DNA of 64,000 nucleotides, taken from Cronobacter turicensis z3032 (GTDB taxonomy: Bacteria; Pseudomonadota; Gammaproteobacteria; Enterobacterales; Enterobacteriaceae). The position numbers were made by a program, and so were the translations under genes. Each line of letters opens with the position of its first letter. Positions within the stretch are counted from its first letter, which is position 1. The stretch is taken from NCBI GenBank assembly GCA_000027065.2, contig FN543093.2:686074-750073 (forward strand), given 5' to 3'. Positions 53,181-64,000 of this stretch are shown here, piece by piece. The notes under the pieces are model-generated. The model ran no database searches, had not been told where the DNA came from, and was given only the letters and a program-made list of their open reading frames with translations.

Positions 53181-53221
53181 AAAGGAATTTCTGGCTGACG
53201 GCATGACCATTTGGGGAGTAT

Positions 53222-54034
53222 ATGCAGTATTGGGGAAAACTGGTTGGAGGGCTCACCGGGCTGCTGGTCGGCGGTGGAGTCTGGGGCGTCATCCTCGGCC
53301 TGGTAATAGGCCATATGATAGACAAAGCGCGCAGCCGCCGTACCGTCTGGTTCACCAGCCAGCAGGAACGTCAGTCGCTCTTCTTCGCCACCACGTTTGA
53401 GGTGATGGGACACCTGACCAAATCGAAAGGTCGTGTCACCGAGGCCGATATCCAGGTAGCGACGCAGTTTATGGATCGCATGAACCTGCACGGCGCATCG
53501 CGAGACGCGGCCCGCAACGCGTTTCGCGTTGGCAAGGAGAATGACTATCCGCTGCGCGATAAAATGCGTCAGCTGCGCAGCGTCTGTTTCGGCCGCTTTG
53601 ATCTGATTAGGATGTTTCTGGAAATTCAGATCCAGACCGCGTTCGCGGACGGCTCGTTGCACCCGAAAGAGCGCGACGTGCTGTACGTGATTGGCGAAGA
53701 GCTGGGGATTTCCCGCCTGCAGTTTGATCAGTTCCTGCGCATGATGCAGGGCGGCGCGCAGTTCGGCGGCGGTCAGCAATCCTGGCACAACGGCGACACG
53801 CAGCAAGCCTCGCGCGGGCCGACGCTGGAAGACGCCTGCAACGTGCTGGGCGTGAAAACCACCGATGACGCCACGACTATCAAACGCGCTTACCGTAAGC
53901 AGATGAGCGAACATCACCCTGACAAGCTGGTCGCCAAAGGGCTGCCGCCGCAGATGATGCAAATGGCGCAGCAGAAGGCGCAGGAAATCCAGAAAGCCTA
54001 CGACATGATCAAGACGGCGAAAGGGTTTCGTTAA
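53222..54034 (+). CDS. djlA: membrane-anchored DnaJ-like co-chaperone DjlA
   Basis: DjlA is a DnaK co-chaperone tethered to the inner membrane and linked to the Rcs envelope stress response. The 270-residue product has one N-terminal glycine-rich membrane span (about residues 7-30, [20 protein letters not shown]). A central TerB-like helical domain and a C-terminal J domain with HPD in MSEHHPDKL follow. A GGGAG site precedes the ATG. It is read divergently from lptD. Confidence 0.96.
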   Translation: MQYWGKLVGGLTGLLVGGGVWGVILGLVIGHMIDKARSRRTVWFTSQQERQSLFFATTFEVMGHLTKSKGRVTEADIQVATQFMDRMNLHGASRDAARNAFRVGKENDYPLRDKMRQLRSVCFGRFDLIRMFLEIQIQTAFADGSLHPKERDVLYVIGEELGISRLQFDQFLRMMQGGAQFGGGQQSWHNGDTQQASRGPTLEDACNVLGVKTTDDATTIKRAYRKQMSEHHPDKLVAKGLPPQMMQMAQQKAQEIQKAYDMIKTAKGFR

Positions 54035-54050
54035 AGCTATTTGAGGCCAT

Positions 54051-54080
54051 AAAAAAGAGACGCGCCTGCGTCTCTTTTTA
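54051..54080. terminator. bidirectional terminator djlA / rluA
   Basis: AAAGAGACGC and GCGTCTCTTT (54054-54077) enclose a GCCT loop, flanked by A-rich and T-rich tracts, between convergent genes. Confidence 0.9.
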
Positions 54081-54102
54081 TTTATGGGCTAACGAGCGCC
54101 GT

Positions 54103-54759
54103 TCAGAAATCGGCTGGCGCCCGGAACGTCATCGGCGTGCCGTAGGCCGGATGCGTAATCGTCAGCTGTTCGGCGTGCAGCAACAAACGCGGCGCGCGGG
54201 CCAATGCTTCGGGTGTGGCGTAAAACTTATCGCCCAGGATCGGATGGCCGAGCGCCATCATATGCACGCGCAGCTGATGCGAACGCCCGGTGATCGGCCT
54301 GAGCAACACGCGGGCGGTATTATCGTCCGCATACTCCAGCACGTCATACTCGGTTTGCGCCGCTTTGCCGGTTTCATAGCAGACCTTCTGCTTCGGCCGG
54401 TTCGGCCAGTCGCAAATCAGCGGTAAATCCACAACCCCTTGCGCTTTTTCCGGGTGCCCCCAGACTCGCGCCACGTAGTGCTTCTTCGGCTCGCGCTCGC
54501 GGAACTGTCGCTTGAGCTCACGCTCCGCGGCTTTAGTGAGCGCAACCGCAATCACCCCGCTGGTGGCCATATCCAGACGGTGTGCCGACTCCGCATTCGG
54601 GAAATCGCGCTGAATGCGGGTCATCACGCTATCTTTATGCTCCTCAAGCCGTCCTGGCACAGAGAGCAGGCCGCTGGGTTTGTTCACCACCATGATGTGC
54701 TCATCCTGATAAAGGATGAGCAGCCACGGATCTTGCGGCGGGTTGTAGGCGTCCAGCAT
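54103..54759 (-). CDS. rluA: dual-specificity pseudouridine synthase RluA
   Basis: RluA makes pseudouridine at 23S rRNA position 746 and at position 32 of several tRNAs. The 218-residue product has VVNKPSGLLSVPG, the catalytic motif HRLDMATSG with D63 (D64 in E. coli) and ITGRSHQLRVHM. There is no S4 domain, as expected for RluA. It lies 12 bp after rapA on the same strand, probably co-transcribed. Confidence 0.96.
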   Translation of the reverse strand: MLDAYNPPQDPWLLILYQDEHIMVVNKPSGLLSVPGRLEEHKDSVMTRIQRDFPNAESAHRLDMATSGVIAVALTKAAERELKRQFREREPKKHYVARVWGHPEKAQGVVDLPLICDWPNRPKQKVCYETGKAAQTEYDVLEYADDNTARVLLRPITGRSHQLRVHMMALGHPILGDKFYATPEALARAPRLLLHAEQLTITHPAYGTPMTFRAPADF

Positions 54760-54771
54760 GTTTCGCTCCGG

Positions 54772-57678
54772 TTACTGGTGAGTCACTACGATAAGACGCA
54801 GCGCATCCAGTCGCCAGCTCGCCTGGTTAAGGTTCTCCAGGACCTGCTGACGGTTATGCTCAATCGCCGCCAGTTCGTCGTCGCGAATGTTCGGGTTCAC
54901 GGCGCGCAGCGCTTCGAGACGCGACAGCTCGGCGGAGAGTTTGTCATCGGCTTCCTGACGCGCCGCATCGATAAGCTCGCGCGCCGCTTTCTCCACCTGC
55001 GCCTCGCCGCCTTGCAGGATCGCATGGACTTCCTGCTGAACCGCGTTCACCAGCTTGCTGCCGGTATGACGGTTGACGGCGCTAAGCTGGCGGTTGAAGC
55101 TTTCAAACTCCACCTGGCCTGCCAGATTGTTGCCGCTTTTATCGAGCAGCATGCGTACCGGCGTCGGCGGCAGGAAGCGGTTAAGCTGCAACTGCTTCGG
55201 CGCTTTGGCTTCGACCACGTAAATCAGCTCCAGCAGCAGCGTGCCGACCGGTAACGCTTTATTTTTCAGCAGCGAAATGGTGCAGCTGCCGGTGTCGCCG
55301 GAGAGGATCAGATCCAGACCGTTGCGGATAAGCGGGTGTTCCCAGGTAATGAACTGCGCGTCTTCGCGCGACAGCGCCACGTCGCGGTTAAACGTAATGG
55401 TGCAGCCATCTTCCGGCAGGCCAGGGAAATCCGGCACCAGCATGTGATCGGACGGCGTCAGCACAATCATATGTTCGCCGCGGTCATCCTGATTGATGCC
55501 CACGATATCGAACAGGTTCATGGCGAAATTCACCAGGCCGGTATCGTCATCCTGCTCAGCGATGGCATCAGCCAGCTGCTGGGCTTTTTCGCCGCCGTTG
55601 GAGTGGATCTCCAGCAGGCGGTCGCGGCCCTGCTCAAGCTGCGCTTTCAGTTCATCGTGCTGTTTACGGCACGCCTGAATCAGCTCGTCAAAGCCCTCGC
55701 TGTTTTCCGGTGCGGCCAGGTAGCCAATCAGCTGCTCATAGACGCTGTCATAAATCGCGCGTCCGGTAGGGCAGGTGTGTTCAAACGCGTCCAGCCCCTC
55801 GTGATACCAGCGCACCAGCACCGACTGCGCGGTTTTCTCAAGGTACGGCACATGGATCTGGATATCGTGCGCCTGGCCGATACGGTCCAGACGGCCGATA
55901 CGCTGCTCCAGCAGATCGGGGTTGAACGGCAGATCGAACATCACCAGCTGGCTGGCGAACTGGAAGTTACGGCCTTCGGAGCCGATTTCCGAGCACAGCA
56001 GCACCTGCGCGCCGGTATCTTCTTCGGCAAACCAGGCCGCTGCGCGGTCGCGTTCGATAATCGACATGCCTTCATGGAACACGGCGGCGCGAATGCCTTC
56101 ACGCTCGCGCAGTACCTGCTCCAGCTGCAGCGCGGTGGCGGCTTTGGCGCAGATCACCAGTACTTTCTGCGAGCGGTGGCTGGTGAGATAGCCCATCAGC
56201 CACTCCACGCGCGGATCGAAGTTCCACCAGGTGCCGCTGTCGCCTTCAAATTCCTGATAAATCTGCTCCGGATAGAGCATATCGCGCGCGCGCTCCTCGG
56301 CGGATTTACGCGCGCCCATAATGCCGGAGACTTTAATGGCGGTCTGGTACTGGGTCGGCAACGGCAGCTTAATGGTGTGCAGCTCGCGTTGCGGGAAGCC
56401 TTTCACGCCGTTACGGGTGTTACGGAACAGCACGCGGCTGGTGCCGTGACGGTCCATTAGCATGGACACCAGCTCCTGACGCGCGCTTTCGGCGCCGTCG
56501 CGGTCGCTGTTGGCGGCTTGCAGCAGCGGCTCGATATCCTGTTCGCCAATCAGCTCGCTTAAGGTATTGAGCTGTTCATCGCTCAGATGCGTGCCCGCCA
56601 GCAGCAGCGCCACGGCATCCGCCACCGGGCGATAGTTCTGCTGTTCTTCGACAAACTGTTCGAAATCGTGGAAACGGCTCGGGTCCAGCAGACGCAGGCG
56701 CGCGAAATGGCTCTCCATACCGAGCTGTTCCGGCGTCGCGGTCAGGAGCAGCACGCCCGCCACGCGTTCGGCCAGCTGTTCAATGGCCTGATATTCGCGG
56801 CTCGGCGCGTCTTCGCTCCAGACCAGGTGATGGGCTTCGTCCACCACCAGCAGGTCCCACTCGGCATCGCACAGATGCTCAAGGCGCTGCTTGTTGCGGC
56901 GCACGAAATCCAGCGAGCAGATAACCAACTGTTCGGTATCGAACGGGTTCTCGGATTCATGCTGGGCTTCGGCGTAACGCTCGTCGTCAAACAGCGAGAA
57001 GCGCAGGTTGAAGCGGCGCAGCATCTCCACCAGCCACTGGTGTTGCAGCGTTTCCGGCACGACAATCAGCACGCGCTCCGCCGCGCCTGCGAGCAGCTGT
57101 TGGTGAATGATCATGCCGGCTTCGATGGTTTTACCGAGGCCCACTTCATCGGCCAGCAGGACGCGCGGCGCATGGCGGCGGCCCACGTCATTGGCGATAT
57201 TGAGCTGGTGCGGGATCAGGTTAGTACGCTGACCGCGCAGGCCGCTCCACGGCATCCGGTACTGTTCGCTCTGGTATTTGCGGGCGCGAAAGCGCAGGGC
57301 GAAGCGGTCCATACGGTCAATCTGACCGGCGAACAGGCGGTCCTGCGGTTTGCTGAACACCAGTTTGCTGTCGAGGAAAACCTCGCGCAGCGCGACATTT
57401 TCCTCAAGCGTATCCAGACGGGTGCCGATATAAATAAGTAAGCCGTTTTCTTCCTTTACTTCATCCACTTTCAACTGCCAGCCTTCGTGGCTGGTCACGG
57501 TATCGCCCGGGTTGAACATCACGCGGGTGACCGGGGAGTCATTTCGGGCATACAGACGATTTTCACCGGTAGCCGGGAAAAGCAGAGTCACCATGCGGGC
57601 GTCGATCGCTACCACGGTGCCCAGTCCCAGTTCGCTTTCCGTATCGCTGATCCAGCGTTGACCAAGTGTAAAAGGCAT
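54772..57678 (-). CDS. rapA: RNA polymerase recycling ATPase RapA
   Basis: RapA (HepA) is a Swi2/Snf2 ATPase that binds RNA polymerase and promotes its recycling. The 968 residues contain N-terminal Tudor-like domains and the Walker A segment [17 protein letters not shown] (near residue 170). The DEAH box [10 protein letters not shown] and the helicase C motifs [37 protein letters not shown] follow. The length equals that of E. coli RapA. It is transcribed after polB with a 133-bp gap. Confidence 0.97.
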   Translation of the reverse strand: MPFTLGQRWISDTESELGLGTVVAIDARMVTLLFPATGENRLYARNDSPVTRVMFNPGDTVTSHEGWQLKVDEVKEENGLLIYIGTRLDTLEENVALREVFLDSKLVFSKPQDRLFAGQIDRMDRFALRFRARKYQSEQYRMPWSGLRGQRTNLIPHQLNIANDVGRRHAPRVLLADEVGLGKTIEAGMIIHQQLLAGAAERVLIVVPETLQHQWLVEMLRRFNLRFSLFDDERYAEAQHESENPFDTEQLVICSLDFVRRNKQRLEHLCDAEWDLLVVDEAHHLVWSEDAPSREYQAIEQLAERVAGVLLLTATPEQLGMESHFARLRLLDPSRFHDFEQFVEEQQNYRPVADAVALLLAGTHLSDEQLNTLSELIGEQDIEPLLQAANSDRDGAESARQELVSMLMDRHGTSRVLFRNTRNGVKGFPQRELHTIKLPLPTQYQTAIKVSGIMGARKSAEERARDMLYPEQIYQEFEGDSGTWWNFDPRVEWLMGYLTSHRSQKVLVICAKAATALQLEQVLREREGIRAAVFHEGMSIIERDRAAAWFAEEDTGAQVLLCSEIGSEGRNFQFASQLVMFDLPFNPDLLEQRIGRLDRIGQAHDIQIHVPYLEKTAQSVLVRWYHEGLDAFEHTCPTGRAIYDSVYEQLIGYLAAPENSEGFDELIQACRKQHDELKAQLEQGRDRLLEIHSNGGEKAQQLADAIAEQDDDTGLVNFAMNLFDIVGINQDDRGEHMIVLTPSDHMLVPDFPGLPEDGCTITFNRDVALSREDAQFITWEHPLIRNGLDLILSGDTGSCTISLLKNKALPVGTLLLELIYVVEAKAPKQLQLNRFLPPTPVRMLLDKSGNNLAGQVEFESFNRQLSAVNRHTGSKLVNAVQQEVHAILQGGEAQVEKAARELIDAARQEADDKLSAELSRLEALRAVNPNIRDDELAAIEHNRQQVLENLNQASWRLDALRLIVVTHQ

Positions 57679-57811
57679 ATATATCGGCTCTATTCTCTTA
57701 TCAAATGTGCAGGCAATAGTATGACTCCCGCCTGCGCGCAGGCGGGGTGTCGCAATCAGGGTGATGTGAAAAGGGCGCTATGGTACTGGATGCCAGGACG
57801 TTCGTCACGTG

Positions 57812-60172
57812 TCAAAAAAGCCCCATCTGCCCTGTCATCAGTGTAGCAAAGTCATCTTGCATAAAAGGCAGGATGCCGTCCGCGACGGGCTGTAACTGCT
57901 TCGTTAAATAGTGATCGTAGTCCGGCGTGCCCTGCTGATAATCCACCGGCTCCGGGCCGTTCATCGTCCAGACATATTTGATCGTGCCGCGATTCTGGTA
58001 CTGCGCAGGACGCCCGAGGCGCGCGTTATGCTCATCGGCAAGCCGCGCCGCGCGAACATGCGGCGGCACGTTGCGCTGATATTCGCTGAGCGGGCGGCGC
58101 AGGCGTTTGCGGTACACCAGTTGATCGTCCAGCTCGCCCGCCATCAGCCGGGCGATAGTGTCGCGTATGTAATCCTGATACGGCTCGCGGCGAAAAATAC
58201 GCAGGTAGAGATTTTGCTGGAACTGCTGCGCCAGCGGCGTCCAGTCGGTACGTACCGTCTCCAGCCCTTTAAAGACCATGCGCTGGCGGTCGCCCTCCTG
58301 AATCAGCCCGGCGTAGCGCTTTTTACTGCCCATCTCCGCGCCGCGTATCGTCGGCATCAGGAAGCGGCTAAAGTGGGTTTCGTACTCCAGCTCCAGCGCG
58401 CTCTCAAGACCCATGCTCTCTTTAAGGTGACGCTGCCACCAGGCATTGACGTGCGCAATCAGCCGCTGGCCTATCTCTGCGGCTTCCTCTTCCTGGTGCG
58501 CCCGCTTAAGCCAGACGAACGTGGAGTCGGTATCGCCGTAAATCACCGTATAGCCCTGCGCTTCGATAAGCGCTTTGGTCTGGCGCATGATCTCATGCCC
58601 GCGCATCGTGATAGAGGAGGCGAGGCGCGGATCGTAGAACCGGCACGCGCTGGTGCCAAGCACCCCGTAAAACGCGTTCATGATGATTTTCAGCGCCTGG
58701 GAGAGCGGTTTGTTGCCGAGGCGTTTGGCCTCTTCGCGCCCCTGCCAGATCTGCGTGACGATCTCCGGCAGGCAGTGCGTCTCGCGCGAAAACCAGGCGC
58801 CGATAAAGCCTTCCACACTCGTCGCCGGTTCCGGCGCGCCCAGTCCTTCCACCAGCCCCACCGGATCGATTAAAAAGGTGCGGATAATCGACGGATAAAG
58901 GCTTTTGTAATCCAGCACCAGCACCGAGTCATACAGGCCGGGCTGCGAATCCATCACATAACCGCCGGGGCTTGCCTGCGGCGCTACCGCGCCGAGATTC
59001 GGCGCGACAAAGCCCGCGCGGTGCATACGCGGAAAATAGAGGTGGCTGAATGCCGCGACAGAGCCGCCGTGGCGGTCGACCGGCAGGCCATTCACCGTGG
59101 CGCGCTCCAGCAAAAACGGCATGATCTCCGTTTTATGGAAGATGCGCGTTACCAGCTCGCAGTCTTTCAGGTTATAGGTGGCGAGCGCGGGTTTATCTTC
59201 GGCGAAGCGCCGGTCGATTTCATCCATGCGCTGCCACGGGTTGTCGATGGCTTTGCCTTCGCCGAGCAGCTCCTGCGACACTGACTCCAGCGAAAACGAC
59301 GAGAAATTCCAGAAGGCGGATTTCAGGGCTTCGATCCCGTCGATAATTAATCGCCCTGCGGCCTGTGCGAAAAAGACGCCGTTTTTAAAACCGTGCTCGC
59401 GCCACTCCAGCTCGCTGTTGCCGCGCCCAAGCCGCAAGGGCACGCCGTAACGCTCGGCATGTTTTTGCAGCATCCGCAGATCGAACTGGATAACGTTCCA
59501 GCCGATCAACACATCCGGATCGTGCCGTGCAAACCACGCGTTGAGTTTTTCAATCAGCAGCGGGCGGCTTGCAACATATTCCAGTTCGAAATCGAGACCG
59601 CGGGCGTCGCCGTTTTCCGGCCCGAGCATGTACACCACGCGCGAGCCGCAGCCTTCAAGGCCGATGCAGTAAAGCTCGCCGTGGCGGTTAGTTTCGATAT
59701 CCAGCGACACCCATTTGAGCGGCGGGCGGTAGTGCGGGTTCGGCTTCAGGCGCGCGTTAATCAGCCGCTCGCCCTGACGATCGCCGCTGACCCACACGGG
59801 CGCCGTAATAAAGCGCTCCATCAGAAAGCGCTCGGGCGGGCGAATATCCGCCTCATAGACCGTGACGCCGTTTTCGCGCAGCAGCTTTTCAAGCCGCATC
59901 AGCTGGCGGTGCGAGCGGCAATAAAGGCCGCACACTGCCTGACGCTGAAAATCTTTCAGTGAAAGTGCCGCGAAGCGCGCGTCGTTTTCCTGCGCAAGCA
60001 GGCTTTCAGCGCGCGCGCGTTCGGCTTCGGGAATAAACGCGACGGACTCCTGCGGCGGCAGGCAAACCCGCAGCGGCCCGGCATCCGTCGCGAGCCAGAA
60101 TTCGATCTCCGTTCCCTGCGGTGTATCCCGCCAGTGACGGCTTACAATAAATCCCTGATGCGCTTCAGACAC
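57812..60172 (-). CDS. polB: DNA polymerase II
   Basis: Pol II is the SOS-induced family B polymerase used in replication restart and translesion synthesis. The 786 residues show the exonuclease motif [23 protein letters not shown], the polymerase motifs DYKSLYPSI and [16 protein letters not shown] and the C-terminal beta-clamp-type end MTGQMGLF. The likely start is GTG at 60172 ([14 protein letters not shown]), giving a length near that of E. coli (783). A LexA box lies about 55 bp upstream. Confidence 0.96.
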   Translation of the reverse strand: MSEAHQGFIVSRHWRDTPQGTEIEFWLATDAGPLRVCLPPQESVAFIPEAERARAESLLAQENDARFAALSLKDFQRQAVCGLYCRSHRQLMRLEKLLRENGVTVYEADIRPPERFLMERFITAPVWVSGDRQGERLINARLKPNPHYRPPLKWVSLDIETNRHGELYCIGLEGCGSRVVYMLGPENGDARGLDFELEYVASRPLLIEKLNAWFARHDPDVLIGWNVIQFDLRMLQKHAERYGVPLRLGRGNSELEWREHGFKNGVFFAQAAGRLIIDGIEALKSAFWNFSSFSLESVSQELLGEGKAIDNPWQRMDEIDRRFAEDKPALATYNLKDCELVTRIFHKTEIMPFLLERATVNGLPVDRHGGSVAAFSHLYFPRMHRAGFVAPNLGAVAPQASPGGYVMDSQPGLYDSVLVLDYKSLYPSIIRTFLIDPVGLVEGLGAPEPATSVEGFIGAWFSRETHCLPEIVTQIWQGREEAKRLGNKPLSQALKIIMNAFYGVLGTSACRFYDPRLASSITMRGHEIMRQTKALIEAQGYTVIYGDTDSTFVWLKRAHQEEEAAEIGQRLIAHVNAWWQRHLKESMGLESALELEYETHFSRFLMPTIRGAEMGSKKRYAGLIQEGDRQRMVFKGLETVRTDWTPLAQQFQQNLYLRIFRREPYQDYIRDTIARLMAGELDDQLVYRKRLRRPLSEYQRNVPPHVRAARLADEHNARLGRPAQYQNRGTIKYVWTMNGPEPVDYQQGTPDYDHYLTKQLQPVADGILPFMQDDFATLMTGQMGLF

Positions 60173-60226
60173 ACGGCGTACTCACGTAAAAAACCAGGCG
60201 TGATTATAGCCTGGTTGCGTCTGTTT

Positions 60227-60246
60227 TGCTGGGGTTTTATACAGGT
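60227..60246 (-). promoter_or_regulatory. LexA (SOS) box upstream of polB
   Basis: On the minus strand the sequence reads CTG-TATAAAACCC-CAG (core 60244-60229), matching the CTG-N10-CAG rule and nearly identical to the E. coli polB (dinA) box as I recall it. A TATAAT (60208-60203) follows, so LexA would block the promoter. Confidence 0.8.
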
Positions 60247-60271
60247 GCGCGGCGGCGGAACAGGCCGCACG

Positions 60272-60298
60272 CAGGCCTGGTAAGCATCGCGCCGCCGG
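60272..60298. repeat. REP-like unit in polB-araD gap
   Basis: CAGGCCTGGTAAGCATCGCG followed by CCGCCGGGCA has the same layout as the other REP-like units in the window. It lies just after araD, where it could shield the araBAD transcript end. Confidence 0.5.
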
Positions 60299-60305
60299 GC
60301 ACGGT

Positions 60306-61001
60306 TTACTGCCCGTAATACGCTTTTGCGCCGTGTTTGCGCAGGTAGTGTTTATCCAGCAGCGTCTGTTGCATCTGCGGCAGTTCCGGGGCGAGCTGAC
60401 GGCAGAAAATCCCCATATAGGCGACTTCTTCCAGCACGATGGCGTTATGTACCGCATCGACCGCATCTTTACCCCAGGCGAACGGGCCGTGGGAGTGCAC
60501 CAGCACGCCAGGCATCTGGGCCGGATCGATATCGCGCTGACGGAAGGTTTCGGCGATCACCACGCCGGTTTCCCACTCATACGCGCCGTTGATCTCTTCA
60601 TCCGTCATTTTGCGGGTGCAGGGGATCTCGCCGTAGAAGTAATCGGCATGGGTGGTGCCGGTCGCCGGGATCGGCAGGCCCGCCTGCGCCCAGATGGTGG
60701 CGTGGCGCGAATGGGTATGCACAATCCCACCAATGGTCGGGAATTGCTGATAGAGCAGGCGATGAGTAGGCGTGTCGGATGAGGGCTTTTTCTTGCCTTC
60801 GACGACCTCGCCGGTCTCGATGCTGACCACCACCATATCGTCAGCGGTCATCACGGTGTAATCCACGCCCGAGGGCTTGATAATAAACACCCCGCGCTCG
60901 CGGTCGACGGCGCTCACATTGCCCCACGTGAGTGTCACCAGATTATGCTTTGGCAGCGCCAGATTGGCTTCCAGCACCTGACGCTTGAGTTCTTCTAACA
61001 T
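60306..61001 (-). CDS. araD: L-ribulose-5-phosphate 4-epimerase
   Basis: AraD converts L-ribulose 5-phosphate to D-xylulose 5-phosphate, the last step of arabinose catabolism. The 231-residue product matches the E. coli length from [14 protein letters not shown]. It has the zinc histidines in [12 protein letters not shown] and [10 protein letters not shown], and [10 protein letters not shown]. The ATG at 61001 follows GAGAGG; a GTG four codons earlier is rejected. It is the last gene of araBAD, with a REP-bearing gap to araA. Confidence 0.97.
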   Translation of the reverse strand: MLEELKRQVLEANLALPKHNLVTLTWGNVSAVDRERGVFIIKPSGVDYTVMTADDMVVVSIETGEVVEGKKKPSSDTPTHRLLYQQFPTIGGIVHTHSRHATIWAQAGLPIPATGTTHADYFYGEIPCTRKMTDEEINGAYEWETGVVIAETFRQRDIDPAQMPGVLVHSHGPFAWGKDAVDAVHNAIVLEEVAYMGIFCRQLAPELPQMQQTLLDKHYLRKHGAKAYYGQ

Positions 61002-61011
61002 GCCTCTCTCC

Positions 61012-61085
61012 ACGCCGGATGGCGCGTCGCCGCGTTGGCCTGCGAAATCACAGGCCCGGCAAACGACGCGCCACCGGGCATCCGG
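61012..61085. repeat. REP-like pair between araA and araD
   Basis: The 87-bp intra-operon gap is filled by two opposed units: GCCGGATGGCGCGTCGCCGCG with GGCCTGCG, and CAGGCCCGGCAAACGACGCG with CCACCGGGCA. In E. coli araBAD an analogous araA-araD hairpin affects relative expression, so this pair may have the same role. Confidence 0.6.
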
Positions 61086-61088
61086 GAT

Positions 61089-62591
61089 TTAACGTTTCAA
61101 ACCGTAATACACTTCGTTCCAGCGCAGCGCGTCTTTAAACGCGGGCAGGCGGGTGTCGTTGTCGATCACGGCGATTTCAAGGTCATGCATCTCCGCGAAC
61201 AGGCGCATATCGTCGAGCGTCAACGCCTGGCTGAAGACGGTATGGTGCGCGCCGCCGGCCAGGATCCAGGCTTCAGACGCGGTCGGCAGATCCGGCTGGG
61301 CTTTCCACAGCGCGTTGGCCACTGGCAGCTTCGGCAGGTCGTGCGGGGTTTTCACCGCGTCGACGCAGTTCACCAGCAGGCGGAAACGATCGCCCAGATC
61401 GATAAGGCTCGCGTTCACGGCGGGGCCGGTGGTGGTGGAGAAGATCAGGCGCGCCGGATCGGCTTTACCGCCGATGCCGAGGTACTGCACGTCGAGGATC
61501 GGTTTTTCCGGCGTGGCGATGGTCGGGCAGACTTCCAGCATATGGGAGCCGAGCACCATGTCGTTGCCATTCTCGAAGTTGTAGGTGTAGTCCTCCATAA
61601 AGGAGGTGCCGCCTTCAAGACCGCCAGACATCACTTTCATGATGCGCAGCAGCGCGGCGGTTTTCCAGTCGCCTTCGCCCGCAAAGCCGTAGCCCTGCTG
61701 CATCAGACGCTGTACCGCGAGGCCCGGCAGTTGTTTCAGCCCATGTAAATCTTCAAACGTCGTGGTGAAGGCGTGGAAACCGCCATCCTCCAGGAAGCGC
61801 TTCATGCCAAGCTCAATGCGCGCCGCATCGAGAACGTTCTGGCGTTTGTCGCCGTTGATCTGCGCGGCAGGGGTCAGGCGGTAGCTGCTTTCATATTCGT
61901 CCACCAGCGCGTTGATATCGCCTTCGCTGACGTCGTTAACCACAGCCACCAGATCGCCCACGCCCCAGGTGTTCACTGAGAAACCAAACTTGATCTGCGC
62001 GGCGACTTTATCCCCTTCGGTCACGGCGACTTCACGCATGTTGTCGCCAAAGCGCGCCACTTTCAGATGACGGGTATCTTGTTTCGATACCGCCTGACGC
62101 ATCCACGCGCCAAGTCGTCCCTGAGACTGTTTATCCTGCCAGTGGCCCGTCACCACGCTATGTTGCAGACGCATACGCGCGCCGATGAAGCCGAACTCGC
62201 GGCCGCCGTGCGCGGTCTGGTTCAGGTTCATAAAGTCCATATCGATGCTGCCCCACGGGATCTGCGCATTGAACTGGGTATGGAATTGCAGCAGCGGTTT
62301 GTTGAGGATGGAAAGACCGTTGATCCACATCTTCGCAGGCGAGAAGGTATGCAGCCAGACCACCAGACCCGCGCATTTATCGTCATAGTTGGCGTCGCGG
62401 CAGATGGCGGTGATCTCGTCCGGCGTAGTGCCGAGCGGCTTTAACACCAGTTTGCACGGCAGCTTCGCTTCGGCGTTCAGTGCGTTCACTACCTGTTCGG
62501 CGTGCTGGTTGACCTGACGCAGCGTTTCAGGGCCGTAAAGGTGTTGGCTGCCAATCACAAACCACACTTCATACTGATCGAAAATTGTCAT
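61089..62591 (-). CDS. araA: L-arabinose isomerase
   Basis: AraA isomerises L-arabinose to L-ribulose with Mn2+. The 500 residues correspond to the E. coli enzyme from [20 protein letters not shown]. They include [29 protein letters not shown], the metal-site region [13 protein letters not shown] and the glutamate in [10 protein letters not shown]. Two adjacent ATGs exist (62594 and 62591) behind AAGGACACG; the second matches the E. coli start. It lies ten bases after araB. Confidence 0.97.
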   Translation of the reverse strand: MTIFDQYEVWFVIGSQHLYGPETLRQVNQHAEQVVNALNAEAKLPCKLVLKPLGTTPDEITAICRDANYDDKCAGLVVWLHTFSPAKMWINGLSILNKPLLQFHTQFNAQIPWGSIDMDFMNLNQTAHGGREFGFIGARMRLQHSVVTGHWQDKQSQGRLGAWMRQAVSKQDTRHLKVARFGDNMREVAVTEGDKVAAQIKFGFSVNTWGVGDLVAVVNDVSEGDINALVDEYESSYRLTPAAQINGDKRQNVLDAARIELGMKRFLEDGGFHAFTTTFEDLHGLKQLPGLAVQRLMQQGYGFAGEGDWKTAALLRIMKVMSGGLEGGTSFMEDYTYNFENGNDMVLGSHMLEVCPTIATPEKPILDVQYLGIGGKADPARLIFSTTTGPAVNASLIDLGDRFRLLVNCVDAVKTPHDLPKLPVANALWKAQPDLPTASEAWILAGGAHHTVFSQALTLDDMRLFAEMHDLEIAVIDNDTRLPAFKDALRWNEVYYGLKR

Positions 62592-62601
62592 CATCGTGTC
62601 C

Positions 62602-64000
62602 TTAATGTGTCAGGGCCGCCTGGCCTGCGCGCTCGGCAGACTGCGGGGTGGCGGCTGAAGGGAGATAGTGTTGTTCCGCGCTTTGCGACCATTGCTGGAA
62701 GCGGCGGTAGAGTTGTTCGAAGCGTGCGGCGCTCTCCGGCTGCGGCTGTAGCGTGTTCTCAATCTGGCTGGCCATCGCCTGCTGCGCCTGCGGGATATCG
62801 GCATGCGCGCCGGCGGCGACCGCGGCGAAAATGGCCGCGCCCAGCGCACAGCACTGATCGGAGGCGACGATTTGCAGCGGACGGTTCAGCACGTCGCAGC
62901 AGACCTGCATGATCACCGGGTTTTTACGAGCGATGCCGCCGAGCGCCATCACGTTGTTCACGGCGATGCCCTGATCGATAAAGCACTCCTGAATGGCGCG
63001 CGCGCCAAAGGCGGTGGCGGCAATCAGCCCGCCGAACAGCAGCGGCGCGTCGGTGGCGAGGTTAAGATCGGTAATGACGCCTTTCAGGCGCTGGTTGGCG
63101 AACGGCGTGCGGCGGCCGTTAAACCAGTCGAGGATCACCGGGAGATGATCGAGCGACGGATTTTTCGCCCAGGCTTCCGTAAGCGCAGGCAGCAGCTGTT
63201 TTTTGCTGGCCTCGATCTGAGGTTTCAGTTCCGGATGCTGCTTCGCGAGCGTATCCAGCGGCCAGCCGAGCAGGCGGCCAAACCAGGCGTAGATATCGCC
63301 AAAGGCGGATTGCCCGGCTTCCAGACCGATGAAATCCGGCACCACGCTGCCATCTACCTGACCGCAGATGCCTTTAACGGCGCGCTCGCCGACATCCGCT
63401 TTCTCCGCTACCAGGATGTCGCAGGTGGAGGTGCCGATGACTTTCACCAGCGTATTCGGCTGTGCGCCCGCGCCGACCGCACCCATATGGCAGTCAAACG
63501 CGCCACCGGAGATAACGACGCTTTCCGGCAGGCCGAGGCGCTGCGCCCAGTCGGCGCAAAGATTGCCTACCGGGATGTCGGCGGTGAAGGTGTCGGTGAA
63601 CATCGGGTAGTCGAGATGCTGGTTAATCAGCGGATCAAGTTCATCGAAGAAGCTTGCCGGCGGCAGGCCGCCCCAGCTTTCATGCCACAGCGATTTATGA
63701 CCTGCGCTGCAACGGCCGCGGCGAATATCCGCCGGACGGGTGGTGCCGGAGAGCAGGGCAGGCACCCAGTCGCACAGCTCAATCCACGAGGCGGCGGCCT
63801 GCGCGACGGCGTTGTCCTGGCGCGTTACATGCAGGATTTTGGCCCAGAACCATTCGCTGGAATAAATACCGCCGATGTAGCGTGAATAGTCCGCTTTGCC
63901 GGGCGTATGGCACAGGCGGGTGATTTCTTCCGCTTCTTCCACCGAGGTGTGATCTTTCCACAACACGAACATCGCGTTGGGGTTGTCGGCAAATTGAGGG
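62602..64000 (-). CDS. araB: ribulokinase (5' end beyond window)
   Basis: AraB phosphorylates L-ribulose, the second step of arabinose use. Only the C-terminal 466 or so of an expected 560-570 residues are present; the frame stays open through the window end ([18 protein letters not shown]). Visible features are the substrate and FGGY-kinase motifs [14 protein letters not shown] and [14 protein letters not shown], then [15 protein letters not shown] and [14 protein letters not shown] near the ATP site. The promoter and araC lie outside the window. Confidence 0.96.
   Translation of the reverse strand, partial: PQFADNPNAMFVLWKDHTSVEEAEEITRLCHTPGKADYSRYIGGIYSSEWFWAKILHVTRQDNAVAQAAASWIELCDWVPALLSGTTRPADIRRGRCSAGHKSLWHESWGGLPPASFFDELDPLINQHLDYPMFTDTFTADIPVGNLCADWAQRLGLPESVVISGGAFDCHMGAVGAGAQPNTLVKVIGTSTCDILVAEKADVGERAVKGICGQVDGSVVPDFIGLEAGQSAFGDIYAWFGRLLGWPLDTLAKQHPELKPQIEASKKQLLPALTEAWAKNPSLDHLPVILDWFNGRRTPFANQRLKGVITDLNLATDAPLLFGGLIAATAFGARAIQECFIDQGIAVNNVMALGGIARKNPVIMQVCCDVLNRPLQIVASDQCCALGAAIFAAVAAGAHADIPQAQQAMASQIENTLQPQPESAARFEQLYRRFQQWSQSAEQHYLPSAATPQSAERAGQAALTH

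Noticed and set aside
53150..53215. Possible sigma-E promoter for lptD
   Set aside because: An AGAAATT-like -35 and TCAAA-like -10 are visible on the minus strand, but the spacing is too long. I could not support it.

Overview
This 64 kb window (high GC outside a few AT-rich patches) is chromosomal DNA of an Enterobacteriaceae member. Gene order follows the early E. coli chromosome: talB-mog-satP-dnaKJ-nhaAR-rpsT-ribF-ileS-lspA-fkpB-ispH-rihC-dapB-carAB-kefFC-folA-apaHG-rsmA-pdxA-surA-lptD-djlA-rluA-rapA-polB-araDAB. Accessory content at the usual variable points (a chitinase cassette after dnaJ, a sugar-acid operon between ispH and rihC) suggests a Cronobacter-like species. The genus is an inference from memory of gene content, not a database result.

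Layout. 1-7.4 kb: transaldolase, molybdopterin adenylyltransferase, a metabolite:H+ symporter, acetate/succinate permease and dnaKJ behind two sigma-32 promoters. 7.6-12.7 kb: accessory cassette of a LysR regulator, a three-TM holin-like protein, a GH108 muramidase, a membrane-tethered winged-helix regulator and a GH18 chitinase with no signal peptide. Together these look like a holin/endolysin (type 10) secretion module with its cargo. 12.9-21.5 kb: nhaAR, rpsT and the ribF-ileS-lspA-fkpB-ispH operon. 21.6-31.1 kb: an eight-gene minus-strand operon (dgoK-like, dgoA-like, SMP-30 lactonase, two MFS transporters, IlvD/Edd dehydratase, DapA-family aldolase, SDR dehydrogenase) beside a FadR-type GntR regulator. 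It encodes a plausible oxidative (De Ley-Doudoroff type) route for galactose, galactonate or a related sugar, and three matching palindromes lie at the two regulated starts. 31.2-34.8 kb: rihC, a LysR regulator divergent from an AlaX-like tRNA editing protein, and dapB.

34.8-46.1 kb: carAB with a tandem promoter pair and ARG boxes, then four small lipoprotein genes where E. coli K-12 carries cai-fix, then kefFC, an RhtB-family exporter and folA. 46.3-54.0 kb: the lptD-surA-pdxA-rsmA-apaG-apaH envelope/housekeeping operon and divergent djlA. 54.1-64.0 kb: rluA, rapA, polB with a LexA box, and araD-araA-araB, with araB cut by the window edge. REP-like palindromes lie in several convergent or intra-operon gaps.

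No tRNA or rRNA gene, CRISPR array, insertion sequence, prophage or integrase was seen.
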